A DNA stretch of 62,000 nucleotides from Cristatella mucedo (lineage: Eukaryota > Bryozoa > Phylactolaemata > Cristatellidae): assembly GCA_009760855.2 (NCBI GenBank), contig WPIO01000098.1, positions 312,501-374,500 of the forward strand. Reading direction: 5' to 3'. Positions 23,430-57,651 of this stretch are shown in pieces (position 1 is the stretch's first letter; each line of letters starts with the position of its first letter). The position numbers were made by a program, and so were the translations under genes. A model generated the notes under the pieces. The model saw only the letters and a list, made by a program, of their open reading frames with translations. It made no database searches and had not been told where the DNA came from.

Positions 23430-24205
23430 TCTCGGCTAGATTATTGGAATGCCGTTTAGGCTTGGCTACCGAAGGAAGCCACTAGACCACTGCAGCTGGT
23501 TATAAATATGGCTGGAAGGATAGTTAAAAAAATCCTACATGCTTGACTATGTGTCTCCTTTGCTGAAGAAGCCTCGATGGCTTCCGGTTGATAATAATAA
23601 TAATAATAATATTGCACTTGATAAAGCGCCCTCAGAGAACTTAATCTCTTTCTAGGCGCTTTACATTTGCTGCAAAGTGATACGCAATAGAATAGTAAGT
23701 AAAATCATGCTTGAAAAAAAAACAAAATGAATAACATGGTTAGGGGTTACATGCACTGGGTCAGCATGCAAATGTGGTTAGTGGCAGCATGAACAGTGTC
23801 AGCACGCATAAGCACATCGAGGACGAATCACAAGGACCCACTAAATGCTGTCCTAAATAGGTATGTTTTTAAGTTTCTTTTAAATGTGGTCAGGTCAGGG
23901 GATGTTCTGATGCAGGTCGGGAGGGAGTTCCAGGCTGTGGGAGCATACGAGCTAAATGCACGGTCTCCAAAGGATTTAAGGTTTGTACGATCGGCGGATA
24001 AGAGTCCAGTTCTTATGCTGACCCACAAGGCCCGCCACGGCTTGGCTCATTTACAGTTAGCTGGACAGCGACGCAAAGTTGAGCATCTCCTTGCCCACGC
24101 TTCCTTTTTTGACAGTAAATCAGCTGTTTCCTTCCTCCGCTTAAAGACCGTTGACGACCGAAGCATTGACTCTGCTGGTCCGAGACTGTTGAACTCACTT
24201 CTACA
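23430..24205 (+). mobile_element. Older LINE of a different subfamily, split by a nested insertion
   Basis: 23430-23592 translates to reverse-transcriptase C-terminal sequence ending with PLLKKPRWLPV. It resumes at about 24000 as VLMLTHKARHGLAHLQLAG and ends near 24200 with SAGPRLLNSLLQ. The two halves are the expected consecutive blocks of one LINE C-terminus. The 400 bp between them is a minus-strand LINE of the main family. The sequence differs enough from the main family to be another subfamily. Confidence 0.7.
23590..23998 (-). mobile_element. LINE 3'-end copy nested in the older LINE
   Basis: An (AAT)n tail at 23592-23613, the terminal box, the 3' untranslated region and the last codons of the ORF (FSSYAPTAWNSLPTC on the minus strand). 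It stops at about 23998, where the older element resumes. Confidence 0.85.
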
Positions 24206-24207
24206 AT

Positions 24208-24540
24208 TAATCATAATAATAATAATAATAATAATAATGCACTTTATAAAGCGCCCTCAGAGAACTTAATCTCTTTCTAGGCGCTTTACAATTGCTGCAA
24301 GGGGAAACGCGATTGAATGGTGAGTAATATCATGCTTGATAAACAACATGAATAACATGGTTAGGGGTGAAATGTACAGGTTCAGCATGCAAATGTGGTG
24401 AGTGGCAGCATGCACAATGTCAGCACGCGTAAGCACATGAAGGACAAATCACAGGGACCCACTAAATGCTGTCCTAAATAAGTGTGTTTTTAAGTTCTTT
24501 TTAAATGTGGTCAAGTCAGGGGTTGTTCTGACGCAAGTCG
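24208..24540 (-). mobile_element. LINE 3'-end copy
   Basis: An (AAT)n tail at 24213-24238, then the terminal box GCGCCCTCAGAGAACTTAAT and the full 3' untranslated region. It is truncated just inside the ORF. It lies immediately after the end of the older LINE, in opposite orientation to it. Confidence 0.85.
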
Positions 24541-24764
24541 ATTTCTTACGAATTCGACGCAATTCTTACGCAATGGCGTATACTCTCCATCTGCCAACTC
24601 TGACATATCAAATCACGTCTCTCTGAGCTGCTATTTCTGTGCTACTCATTACGTCCGATGCCCTTATGACGCAGCTATGCTTCTAACTTCCTCTTTGTGG
24701 GGTGTGATGAATTTAGTGGTTAACGAATGCGTACCCAAAAGCCGATTCGGCTTTAAGGGTGTGC

Positions 24765-24835
24765 TATAGAAAAATCTCCTGTGTAACACCCAATTATTCT
24801 TTGTGGTTTTGTGGAGTTAAACATGGAGGCACATT
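24765..24835 (+). repeat. Interspersed repeat R3
   Basis: CTCCTGTGTAACACCC ... TTTTGTGGAGTTA is shared with 29890-29962 and 41888-41958. Its class is unknown. At 29890 it follows LINE-like codons, so it may be the 3' end of another LINE subfamily. Confidence 0.65.
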
Positions 24836-24844
24836 GCAAACGAA

Positions 24845-25052
24845 GACACTGTGCATGCTGTCACTAACCATACTTGCTTGGTGGCCCTGTGCATGTCACT
24901 CCTAACCATAATAATCTTGTTGTTTATAGAGCACGCTACCACTGACCACTCGATCGTGCTTCCTTTGCAGCTCATGCAAAGTACCTAGAAAGAGACTGAG
25001 TTCTCTGAGGGCGCTATATGCCAAATGTACTATTACAATTCTTAATATTAAA
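24845..25052 (+). mobile_element. LINE 3'-end copy
   Basis: 3' untranslated landmarks (GACACTGTGCATGCTGTCAC, GTGCATGTCACTCCTAACCA) and the terminal box CTGAGGGCGCTATATGCC. There is no coding part. Confidence 0.8.
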
Positions 25053-25364
25053 ATGAACACTACCAGACAAGTACGATTTGAACCACACCAGTGCCTCATC
25101 TTCCAGGCCAATCATTGTGGGATATCGTGATCAGTAGTAATAACGACAGCTGATAGACCTTGTTTGGCCAGATAGCGACATTCCCGTCATCGTTGCTGCA
25201 TAGGATTCCGTGGTCACATGGAGGAGAGCAGTTTCAGCGGAATGGTGTTTGCTTGAATCCAGTCTGCAATTTTTCTGACTATTCATTCTTTTACATGTTG
25301 GCTGCAAGCAGCTTAGCGACAGCCTCCACCAGAATCTATGACGAAAAATAAAGAAGGGACACTG
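25053..25364. other. Unassigned interval
   Basis: No gene or repeat is recognised. Confidence 0.3.
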
Positions 25365-25880
25365 TGCAAGTTACAGAATTCCACGCGGGATGTCGAAAAT
25401 GCATGTGCTAACATGAATGTAGTAATCTAGTATCCATGTAGAAGCGGGCTAGAATTTTTTCAATATCAAGCATTTGAAAGTAGACCAGCTTGAGTGTGTA
25501 ACTAACGGGTTGCTTAGTGAAGTCATTTCTGAACCGGACATCTACATTGCGAGCAGGTTTTACAGAATGTAAACTGACTGAGCCCATTTTGAGCGATAGT
25601 TTGACCAATTTCAGAGAAACCCTACGCCAGCCAATAAATAGTAGCAAGGTTTTATCGCACATCCAATTTCGTAGAGTGTGTTGCGATCCAAATTGAAATG
25701 CTGTCAGCAATACGTGCAGCAAGTCAGTTGAGAGATTTCGTCGTGCTGGAAGGCAAGGGAGAATGATTGCGTGCGCAGGTACTGCTGACTGTCACCTGCT
25801 TAGAAAGGAAGCCTAGATTGTTCTTCCTTTTACAATGGGCAAAGAGGGAGAGTAGGATTTGTGGAAAGAAGTTGATCGAG
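25365..25880 (-). mobile_element. LINE reverse-transcriptase fragment (pseudogene)
   Basis: The minus-strand translation LVKLSLKMGSVSLHSVKPAR and VYFQMLDIEKILARFYMD aligns block for block with the C-terminal part of the reverse transcriptase in the 4616-6069 element. It has no 3' untranslated region and its flanks are diverged and frameshifted. Confidence 0.75.
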
Positions 25881-26204
25881 CGCAGATCCGCCATATGTCG
25901 GCTCGCTCTTCACATGCTCCTCGGATGACTGCTTATCGTCAACATGTTGTTCGATATTTCCAAACTTCTCCCGCTGACATCGTATTTTGCTGTGCCAGTG
26001 ATGCCCAGGAGACGCGGTGACGCGAAGAGGCGCAGCGACACCTTTCGGTGCCCGAGGACAAAGTTACAAAGGGTGCCTGCTCCCAATGCTTGACAAAACT
26101 GTTGCAAAACGCCTCCAGCACAGAAGAACTACAAAAACACACGCTTGCAGGTCTTATCGAGTCGAGAAATTTTTAGTAACTGCTGTACAGCTACGAGATC
26201 ACTA

Positions 26205-26356
26205 GGTAAGGTGGTTGCTTCACGACCTCGGTCCCGAGGTCGTGTGTTTGATTCCTGTGGTGGGCGATTCTCTATCGCCACTGCAAGCGGTGGTGGTGAT
26301 AGCCATAAAGGCTCTTCTGTAGCTATACAAAAAAGAGGCTGTTTAATCAGCTAGGA
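26205..26356 (+). mobile_element. SINE family 2 copy (tRNA-like head)
   Basis: An A-box-like ACTAGGTAAGGTGGTTGC, a B-box-like GTGTTTGATTCC (mutated from GGTTCGAATCC), then a unique body TAGCCATAAAGGCTCTTCTG and the end AAAAGAGGCTGTTTAATCAG. The same body and end recur at 59258 and, in reverse, at 60240. Confidence 0.75.
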
Positions 26357-26372
26357 TTTTCTTTATTTAGAT

Positions 26373-26720
26373 AGCTATCACCGCTTCAACTTAGGTGAGT
26401 TTGTTTGACGTTGAGCATGGCAAACTGGTCTATTACATCTTGAATGTCAATAGTTTCCAGCGTTTCTTTCTCTATCGATGACAAAGCCAAATCAGAGAGT
26501 CGATCTTGTCCCATTGATACTCTCAGATAAGATAAGATAGTCTCCAGCTTGTTTAAGGAACGTTCACAGCTGGCAACCGATACAGCTATAATAATAATGC
26601 ATTTGAAATAGCGCCCTCAGTGAACTCAATCTCTCTCTTTCTAGGCACTTTACATTTGCTAGCTATCGTGAGAAGAGCGTGCAAGTCAATTCTCAAATTA
26701 GGGAGGCGCCTTTTTCATAA
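26373..26720 (-). pseudogene. hAT-family transposase C-terminus, interrupted by a LINE tail
   Basis: On the minus strand 26720-26666 gives RLPNLRIDLHALLTIA and 26584-26392 gives VSVASCERSLNKLETILSYL, then RVSMGQDRLSDLALSSIEKE, ending at an in-frame TGA. The pattern 'LLTI-V-VASCERS-NKL---L-YLR--M-Q-RLS-LA-LSIE' is the hAT C-terminal dimerisation region also found in domesticated ZMYM-like and zinc-finger genes. An 82-bp LINE tail at 26584-26665 splits it, and a stop lies upstream of the RLPNL segment, so it is dead. Neither the transposase catalytic part nor terminal repeats are visible. It is either a transposon relic or the decayed last exon of a hAT-derived gene. Confidence 0.8.
26584..26665 (-). 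mobile_element. LINE tail fragment inside the hAT relic
   Basis: A short AAT tail followed by GCGCCCTCAGTGAACTCAAT and CTAGGCACTTTACATTTGCT. Only the terminal ~80 bp of the LINE is present. Confidence 0.8.
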
Positions 26721-27261
26721 CTGACAATAGAAGTAGGCACGAGTTTCTGGGGTGTCTTTAGTGCCGAGCCGTGACGTATGCGACAACGATAAAAAACAAA
26801 GAGCTTGATACGCTGAGCTCAGCACTGGCAACAGAACCGTATTACCAAAAGCACAACAGTGACCTGCATTTGACGGCTGGCACACACGCAGGTTACTTCC
26901 CGACCACTCGCCAGCACTCGCTTAGAGCGGCTCTCGCTCACGCTACACTCATCGACCGGAAGACCATTGCTTCAGGAGAGCGACTGCGGTCAGGCACGAG
27001 CCGCACATAGTAGCCAGGTCATAGGTCACACGTTAACCGCTACCGCACATAATTATGCACGCTTCGCGCCCGCTGGCCCCTCTCCGCCGGCGTCGCTGGG
27101 GGTCCAACGAGAGCCGCTGTTATGTCATATGTCAGGCGATCTTAGCTAGCTCTGGCAGCGGCTCAATGCGTGCACTGCGCAAAAGACCTGCATTCACAAT
27201 ACGCCGACTGCAATGCCACTTCGCTCAATCTACCGTATCCTTCGCCGACAACAAGACCATA
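26721..27261. other. Unassigned interval
   Basis: Open frames without recognisable domains. No repeat was identified. Confidence 0.3.
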
Positions 27262-27415
27262 TTCGGCGGCGAGTGGTTAAGGTACTTGGGCCGACCCAGG
27301 CCGAGGGAATGTATTTGATGACGCGAGGCCGTTGGCTTGAGCCCCGTGGCATACGCGTAGCGCTCGAATAGAGATTGGGCCCAATCTTAGAGCGCTGTAC
27401 AAACACAAATGAATT
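27262..27415 (+). mobile_element. SINE family 1 copy, + orientation
   Basis: GAGTGGTTAAGGTACTTG (A-box side), GTTGGCTTGAGCCCCGTGGC (B-box side), then a tail with AGCGCTCGAATAGAGA and AGAGCGCTGTACAAACACAA. It is more diverged than the 30261 copy. Confidence 0.75.
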
Positions 27416-28188
27416 ATTTAAGAAAAAGAACACGCAGCAGCCTTTATATTACGGTTGATAGACCGAATGACTTTCAAAAGACTCGTTTAAATACTTTCAG
27501 CAGCTCACGCTCAGCGCTAGGACTCACTGACCGGCAGACCGTTACTCCAAAAGAGTGACATCGGTCAGGCCAGTTCATTAAATGGCGGCCAGGTTGCAAA
27601 GTCATGCAATAATCTCATTCGTACGTAATCGTGAATCTCGCTGCTCGCAAGCTTCGGTCTATAGTGGCCCTCTCGTGCGCGGCTCTTCGTTTAATTCAGC
27701 GGCCAAACTCGCTCGCGGTTCGTAGCAGAGGCTCAGCAGTCCGAGCTCGCGGTTTGCAATCTTGCGGCAGAACAGCGAGCCGCCCGCCAGGGCTGCTACG
27801 GCGACCCGCCACTCGAAACCGCTACGGTCAAGAAAATGACTGAAATCTTTGTGCGGTCTCGTTTGGCTAGAAATATCCGCCAGCTCGTTCACTTCACTTC
27901 AATAACCGCGAGTGTCCTGGCGTCTGCCACGAAACTCCGCCGGCCGGCCGGCCGGCCGAGCCGGGCCGTGCCTGCCGGCGGAGTTTCGCGATGCGGCGAC
28001 GGCTCAGCACGCCGCAGATGGAGAGCAGTAGGCGTAAGATGCGAAGTTAAAGCTAGCGAGACGCGTTTGCAAAGAGCTGCCGTCTTCGTGATGGCCCGAC
28101 AGAGAAGGCCGCAGTCCGCAACTCAGGCGGGCTCGCTCGGTGTAGCCGCCGGAAACGCGGCCACCGGCTTCGGAGTTATCCCTCTGCT

Positions 28189-28202
28189 GTTGCCATAGCT
28201 AG
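28189..28202 (+). promoter_or_regulatory. X-box-like (RFX) element
   Basis: GTTGCCATAGCTAG. The first half, GTTGCC with AT spacer, matches the RFX X-box consensus (GTTGCC-AT-GGCAAC type), while the second half matches at four of six positions. RFX factors drive ciliary genes, and TTLL polyglutamylases act on ciliary microtubules. It sits 24 nt upstream of the proposed ATG. Confidence 0.4.
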
Positions 28203-28212
28203 CAGTGCCAGG

Positions 28213-28220
28213 TGACGTAA
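28213..28220 (+). promoter_or_regulatory. CRE-like octamer TGACGTAA
   Basis: One mismatch from the palindromic CREB/ATF site TGACGTCA, 6 nt before the proposed ATG. An octamer with one mismatch is common by chance, and position is the only support. Confidence 0.25.
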
Positions 28221-28226
28221 AACAAT

Positions 28227-52413
<24,187 letters not shown>

Positions 52414-52605
52414 TCGCCGGAGGCGGGCTCTTCCGCTGCGCTTGGGACGCGCGCTCGAGCGCCGCCCGACGACGAAGCCTGACGCGGCAGCGGGGCTTCT
52501 CGGCAGGTGCGGCCTGGCCGCTCCTTCTGAAGACGAGTCGCCAGTCGCGGTCCAGTGACGCTGAGAACGCACCTAGCCGTCGGAGGCTCACCCGACGGCC
52601 TTCGA

Positions 52606-52620
52606 GAAGAGAGAGAGAGA

Positions 52621-52670
<50 letters not shown>

Positions 52671-52682
52671 GAGAGAGAGGGG
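52606..52682. repeat. (GA)n microsatellite downstream of TTLL7
   Basis: About 75 bp, located 190 bp after the stop codon, possibly in the 3' UTR. Confidence 0.95.
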
Positions 52683-54159
52683 AAGCTGTGTCACGACCGC
52701 CGCTGCCGCGTCACGTGGTTGGGTCAGCTGACGCCGCGACCTTCTCGTCAATTTCTACCGATGGCGGCCCGCCGTCTGCCGACGCTTCTTTTGGCGTATG
52801 ACGCCATCATCTGACCGCCGTCCCCTGCCCAGTTCGTTTTGGACTGTCTGACTGCGTTTGCCTTGCTGCGATCGCAGCATCCGGTCGCGTTCGCCGTCTC
52901 TGCGTCTCCGCTCACGCCGGTGCGGCGCTCGCGCGGGCTTGCCGATGCTCGCTCAGTCGCGTTCGCCGCCGATCGCCGGGCGCCGATCGCCGGGCCGACG
53001 GCTTTCGCTCGCTCGCTCGACGCTGGCAGATCGCCGTGCTGAGGGAAGCAAGCGGCGGCGGCGGTGGCGCCTCGCCTCGCCGGCGGCGGCAGCGACGGGG
53101 GCTCGCGTGACACTGGGCCGCGTGGCAGCGAGCAGCGAGGCGTTGGCGATCCGGTGGGTTGGCGCCCATCCGCTCGGCGCCAGGTTGCCGCTCGGCGCTG
53201 CGCCAGCTGCGGCGGACTCCCGCTGCTGCTATTGGCTGCGATGCTATTGGCTGCGATGCTATGCGGCTCTTGCGCCGCTCCGATTGCTACCCGACTGCCA
53301 ACGCCACCGCAGCCCCGTCGACCGCAGTAGGCGCTCGGCGGTGGCGGTGGCGGTGGCGGCGGCGGCGGCCGGGGGCAGGGCAGTCGCCGAACTGGCCGCC
53401 GTCGCAGTAGCGTCCGAGTGAGCTAACCAAGAGCCGTACTAAGATCTACTAAGATCCGTTCGCCTTTTCTTCGAAGGTAACCGATTGGTCATCGAAGCGC
53501 AGATGCAGGCTGGAGGGAGGGCGGGCGGGCGCGTGCACGCGCGAGCAACGCTACCGATGCCACCGCAGCAGCACCAGCAGCCGCCCTTCGCAGGCTGTCC
53601 GCTGAAAGCCCGATCGCCTTAACCACCGCCGCGCCCCTCACGTGCTCCCGGATGTCGAGAGCGAGCGAACACCCACTCCCCGTCCGCGCGGGTGTAGCGG
53701 CGAGCGACGGCTCACGTTCCTGCGAATTTTGCGGGCGCCCGCGTCCTGGCCACGACGAAGGCATTTCGAGAGCCGCCCATCCCATCCGGATGTGGCGAGA
53801 TTCTGCCTAACCGGACGCTCGCCGCGAGTCTCGCGCTCTCTAACCTCTCTCCCCTTCACATCGCGATGCGCGCGACAGGGAGAGCTAGCGCATTGACCGT
53901 GCTCGGCGCTCGCCGTTTGATATTGAGTGGCAACGGCGGTGTGCGAATGTGCGTCAGGCAGCAGATGGAAATGAGCTGTCTCCGCCTGAGGATTTACTCG
54001 CCTGCCAGCCAATGGTAATTCAGCGTCTGTCAGACTCTGGTGGCGCCTCGACGTCCGGCGATCTGCAACAGCGATTTCCAATTTCGTGATCCCGACGCGC
54101 ACGCTTACGAAATGCTCATGGGCAGTCACGAATCTTGAGGGTGTGTAAGTGGTGAAAAA

Positions 54160-54165
54160 AATAAA
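54160..54165 (+). terminator. AATAAA, possible TTLL7 polyadenylation signal
   Basis: Hexamer within GAAAAAAATAAAAGC, 1.75 kb after the stop codon. The hexamer is common by chance; the support is only that none was seen closer. Confidence 0.2.
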
Positions 54166-55829
54166 AGCTCGGAAGCGTTAGATGATTGGTGGCCCTGAGA
54201 AGTGACGAAATCTGTGCTGCGAAATGGCGCGACAGCGAGTGGATTGTGTGGCCAATGCCCAAGTCTGTTTCGTCTGTTTACGGTTGTAGCTCATTTAGAG
54301 AGGTTCCGAATTCTATTCACAGCTACGCGTCACCTTGAAATGCTACAAGAAACGCTCTTAAGCTGGAGCTCTACGGCATTTATAGATTTCAAATTCCGTA
54401 GTTGGTGTTCTGCAGTTCTATGTACGCGTTACCTTTACTAGTTTAGACAGCGGCACAATGCCTGCAATGTTTATATAAGCGACGCTCCTTGCATTCCAAA
54501 AGGTAAATATAGAGCACTCGAAATTCTGCAAGTGCGTGACCACGTCCTTTGGAGAAAAGTTCAAATGCGAATTTGCTCAGTCCTAGTGAGCGACGTAGAT
54601 CATGTGGCCATCAATAACGGTAACTCGGCAGCGCAGCTTTCTTCACCATTTCCGGACGTCAGCTAACAGGGGCAACATTCGCCCGCGCAAAGTGCAGCAC
54701 TTGTCGAGGGGAAAGCGCGCCTCAGAGGTGACAGCGAATCGTAGAGGAAACAGCGACCCGCAAGAGGAAACAGTGCACGACCTAGAACGGCTGCAGCATC
54801 CTGCAGGTCTGATGTCCCACAATGATGACTGGAATGATGGCTTGGATGGCCCGCAATGATGACCCACAATAATGACGTCGTCTTTGAGCTTCGCTGCATT
54901 CGCTGTATTTGTAACATTTTCCATTTCCTATCGATTTGATAACAGTAGATTGTGGCCTTTTGCCTTAATCAAGCGAAGTCGCTAGGCAATCGTTTAGAAA
55001 TTGTGCGACTACAATATACGCGAATAATAGAGTAATCTACTATAAATTTTAAAGCTTGCAATATACGATATCTAGCAATTTCGCGGTGAATGGCAGCATT
55101 GAACCTGGCCGTTGCAGTCAATATCAATGAATTGTCCGATAGCGTGAATTTGCACAACCGCGCCAAATTGGGAGGGTGCACTTCAAACTGCGTATATAAA
55201 TAACTATATGCTATCTAAATTGGAGCTTCACGTTGATGAATTCAGGGTAATTTGCAGTGGGTCAGAGCAGATTGCGGTACTTTCCATGGCCATTTTTAGG
55301 CGACTACCAGTTTAAGATCGTTTATTTAACGTCGTTTATTTAAATTCAACCACCACCACACGTGCACCAGAGAAGATTGCGAATGCGACGCAGTTGGTTG
55401 AATTTAAATGGGCGTCCAGTGAACGCGGCTCACCGCAATGAGCAATGCTATTCGGAACTTTGTGAAGTCTATTTATAGAAATTTTGAGGCCGATTGAAGG
55501 GGATTTTGGTATTACTAATAATGCTATTGCAGCCAATTGCCACTCGTCGCACAAGAACGCTCAAGAAAGTCCTCGTGCAACTTTTCGCAGAGTTTACTGC
55601 CACGTGCAATTAAAAAAAAGCAGCTTTCTGCTACTTTTTAATAGAACTGATAGGATTTGTTTCATCTTATTGGCTTAGAGCTCAAATCGTCTCAAGCGCA
55701 AAGGTTAATCTAAAAGCACAACTGACTGCCTAGTATACGGTATCTGCTTACTTGCTGCTAGGGCGACAAATTGTCGCACAATCTATGCCTAGCCATTTAA
55801 AATCAGTGACTCATACTAGTAAAAACCAG

Positions 55830-56035
55830 TAATAATGCTACCACTAACCACTTTCTACATGTTGTCACTGTGCACACCACCTATAACCAAGTCATGCTTG
55901 TAGACATTGGCATGTTATCGCTGACCGTCCGATAGTGCTTCCTCTACAGCATATTCAAAGTGCCTAGACTGAGATTAACTTGTCTAAGAGCGCGATGTAA
56001 ACTCATTAAACTTAATGTAAACTTATGTAAACTCA
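55830..56035 (+). mobile_element. LINE 3'-end copy, diverged
   Basis: CTACCACTAACCACTTTCTA, GTCACTGTGCACACCACC and AAAGTGCCTAGACTGAGATT followed by a degraded terminal box. Confidence 0.7.
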
Positions 56036-56404
56036 TTACTATTGTTATCAGGCTGATTTAGCGACCTGGCTGTCCCTTCGATGACAATTGGCATCGAGAA
56101 TACTACTACGATTATAGAATTGTCAGTTTTCAAAGCTAACAATTGAGATTGCTACAGCAAACAATGCAACATATTTGTATTGCAATTGAAAACGATCCAC
56201 ATATTGTCATCGTCACCGAATCAAATGCAATACATTGACCTGTATTTTGAACAAAGTTATTGTAGAATGTTGATCACACACAAAAAAATAATATTTGCTT
56301 TAATCTCACACATACTCGGTGACTCGATATTCCTCCTCGTCGTCCTCGCCAGTCGGCTCCCCAGTGCTCCTCTTCTTCTTTCTTTCTTTCCTCTTCCGTT
56401 TCAA

Positions 56405-57651
56405 TGTCAGATTTACAGCTCCAACCACCGGTGCCAAATTCCACAGATCTCTATTTTGCTTGAGGAAATAAAAAAAAAAAAGTTTCTATCATGTGCGGTT
56501 GCAGACATTGTCAGATTTACAGCTCCAACCACCGGTGCCAAATTCCACAGATCTCTATTTTGCTTGAGGAAATAAAAAAAAAAAAGTTTCTAGCATGTGC
56601 GGTTGCAGACATTGTCAGATTTACAGCTCCAACCACCGGTGCCAAATTCCACAGATCTCTATTTTGCTTGAGGAAATAAAAAAAAAAAAGTTTCTAGCAT
56701 GTGCGGTTGCAGACATTGCCAGATTTACAGCTCCAACCACCGGTGCCAAATTCCACAGATCTCTATTTTGCTTGAGGAAATAAAAAAAAAAAAGTTTCTA
56801 TCATGTGCGGTTGCAGACATTGCCAGATTTACAGCTCCAACCACCGGTGCCAAATTCCACAGATCTCTATTTTGCTTGAGGAAATAAAAAAAAAAAAAAG
56901 TTTCTAGCATGTGCGGTTGCAGACATTGCCAGATTTACAGCTCCAACCACCGGTGCCAAATTCCACAGATCTCTATTTTGCTTGAGAAAAAAAAAAAAAA
57001 AAGTTTCTAGCATGTGCGGTTGCAGACATTGTCAGATTTACAGCTCCAACCACCGGTGCCAAATTCCACAGATCTCTATTTTGCTTGAGGAAAAAAAAAA
57101 AAAAAAGTTTCTATCATGTGCGGTTGCAGACATTGCCAGATTTACAGCTCCAACCACCGGTGCCAAATTCCACAGATCTCTATTTTGCTTGAGGAAATAA
57201 AAAAAAAAAGTTTCTAGCATGTGCGGTTGCAGACATTGTCAGATTTACAGCTCCAACCACCGGTGCCAAATTCCACAGATCTCTATTTTGCTTGAGGAAA
57301 TAAAAAAAAAAAGTTTCTATCATGTGCGGTTGCAGACATTGTCAGATTTACAGCTCCAACCACCGGTGCCAAATTCCACAGATCTCTATTTTGCTTGAGG
57401 AAATAAAAAAAAAAAGTTTCTAGCATGTGCGGTTGCAGACATTGTCAGATTTACAGCTCCAACCACCGGTGCCAAATTCCACAGATCTCTATTTTGCTTG
57501 AGGAAATAAAAAAAAAAAGTTTCTAGCATGTGCGGTTGCAGACATTGTCAGATTTACAGCTCCAACCACCGGTGCCAAATTCCACAGATCTCTATTTTGC
57601 TTGAGGAAATAAAAAAAAAAGTTTCTAGCATGTGCGGTTGCAGACATTGTC
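56405..57651 (+). repeat. 104-bp satellite array, 12 copies
   Basis: Unit landmarks: CAGATTTACAGCTCCAACCA, CCGGTGCCAAATTCCACAG, CTATTTTGCTTGAGGAAATA, an A-run of about 10-16, then GTTTCTA and CATGTGCGGTTGCAGACATT. CAGATTT starts at 56408, 56512, 56616, 56720, 56824, 56930, 57033, 57137, 57240, 57343, 57446 and 57549. Copies are nearly identical. They vary in A-run length, at GTCAG/GCCAG and at CTATCATG/CTAGCATG. The sixth and seventh copies lost the T of AAATAAA. The array ends partway into a thirteenth unit. Confidence 0.98.

Larger units (their letters stand above)
27620..28226 (+). promoter_or_regulatory. Probable promoter / 5' UTR region of TTLL7
   Basis: A CpG-rich stretch directly upstream of the proposed TTLL7 start codon. 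It contains a 15-bp perfect inverted repeat around GGCC repeats (27930-27944/27974-27988), an X-box-like element at 28189-28202 and a CRE-like octamer at 28213-28220. There is no clear TATA box. The extent is inferred from composition. Confidence 0.45.
52414..55829. other. TTLL7 3' flank; no further gene recognised
   Basis: GC-rich to about 53.9 kb (with duplicated CGCCGATCGCCGGG near 52970-52997 and a GCTATTGGCTGCGAT duplication near 53231-53261), then AT-richer. The first AATAAA I see on + after the stop is 54160-54165, a possible but distant polyadenylation signal. Open frames in the GC-rich part overlap on both strands and carry no domain. Confidence 0.4.

Noticed and set aside
52414-53420. 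Second gene downstream of TTLL7 on the minus strand
   Set aside because: Frames of up to 121 codons are Ala/Arg/Pro-rich, overlap + frames and have no motif. A CpG-rich promoter of a neighbour is possible but not shown.
56405-57651. CRISPR-like array
   Set aside because: The repeats are contiguous 104-bp units with no spacers, in eukaryotic DNA. It is a satellite. The 62-codon frames repeated across it differ only by repeat variants and are not treated as genes.
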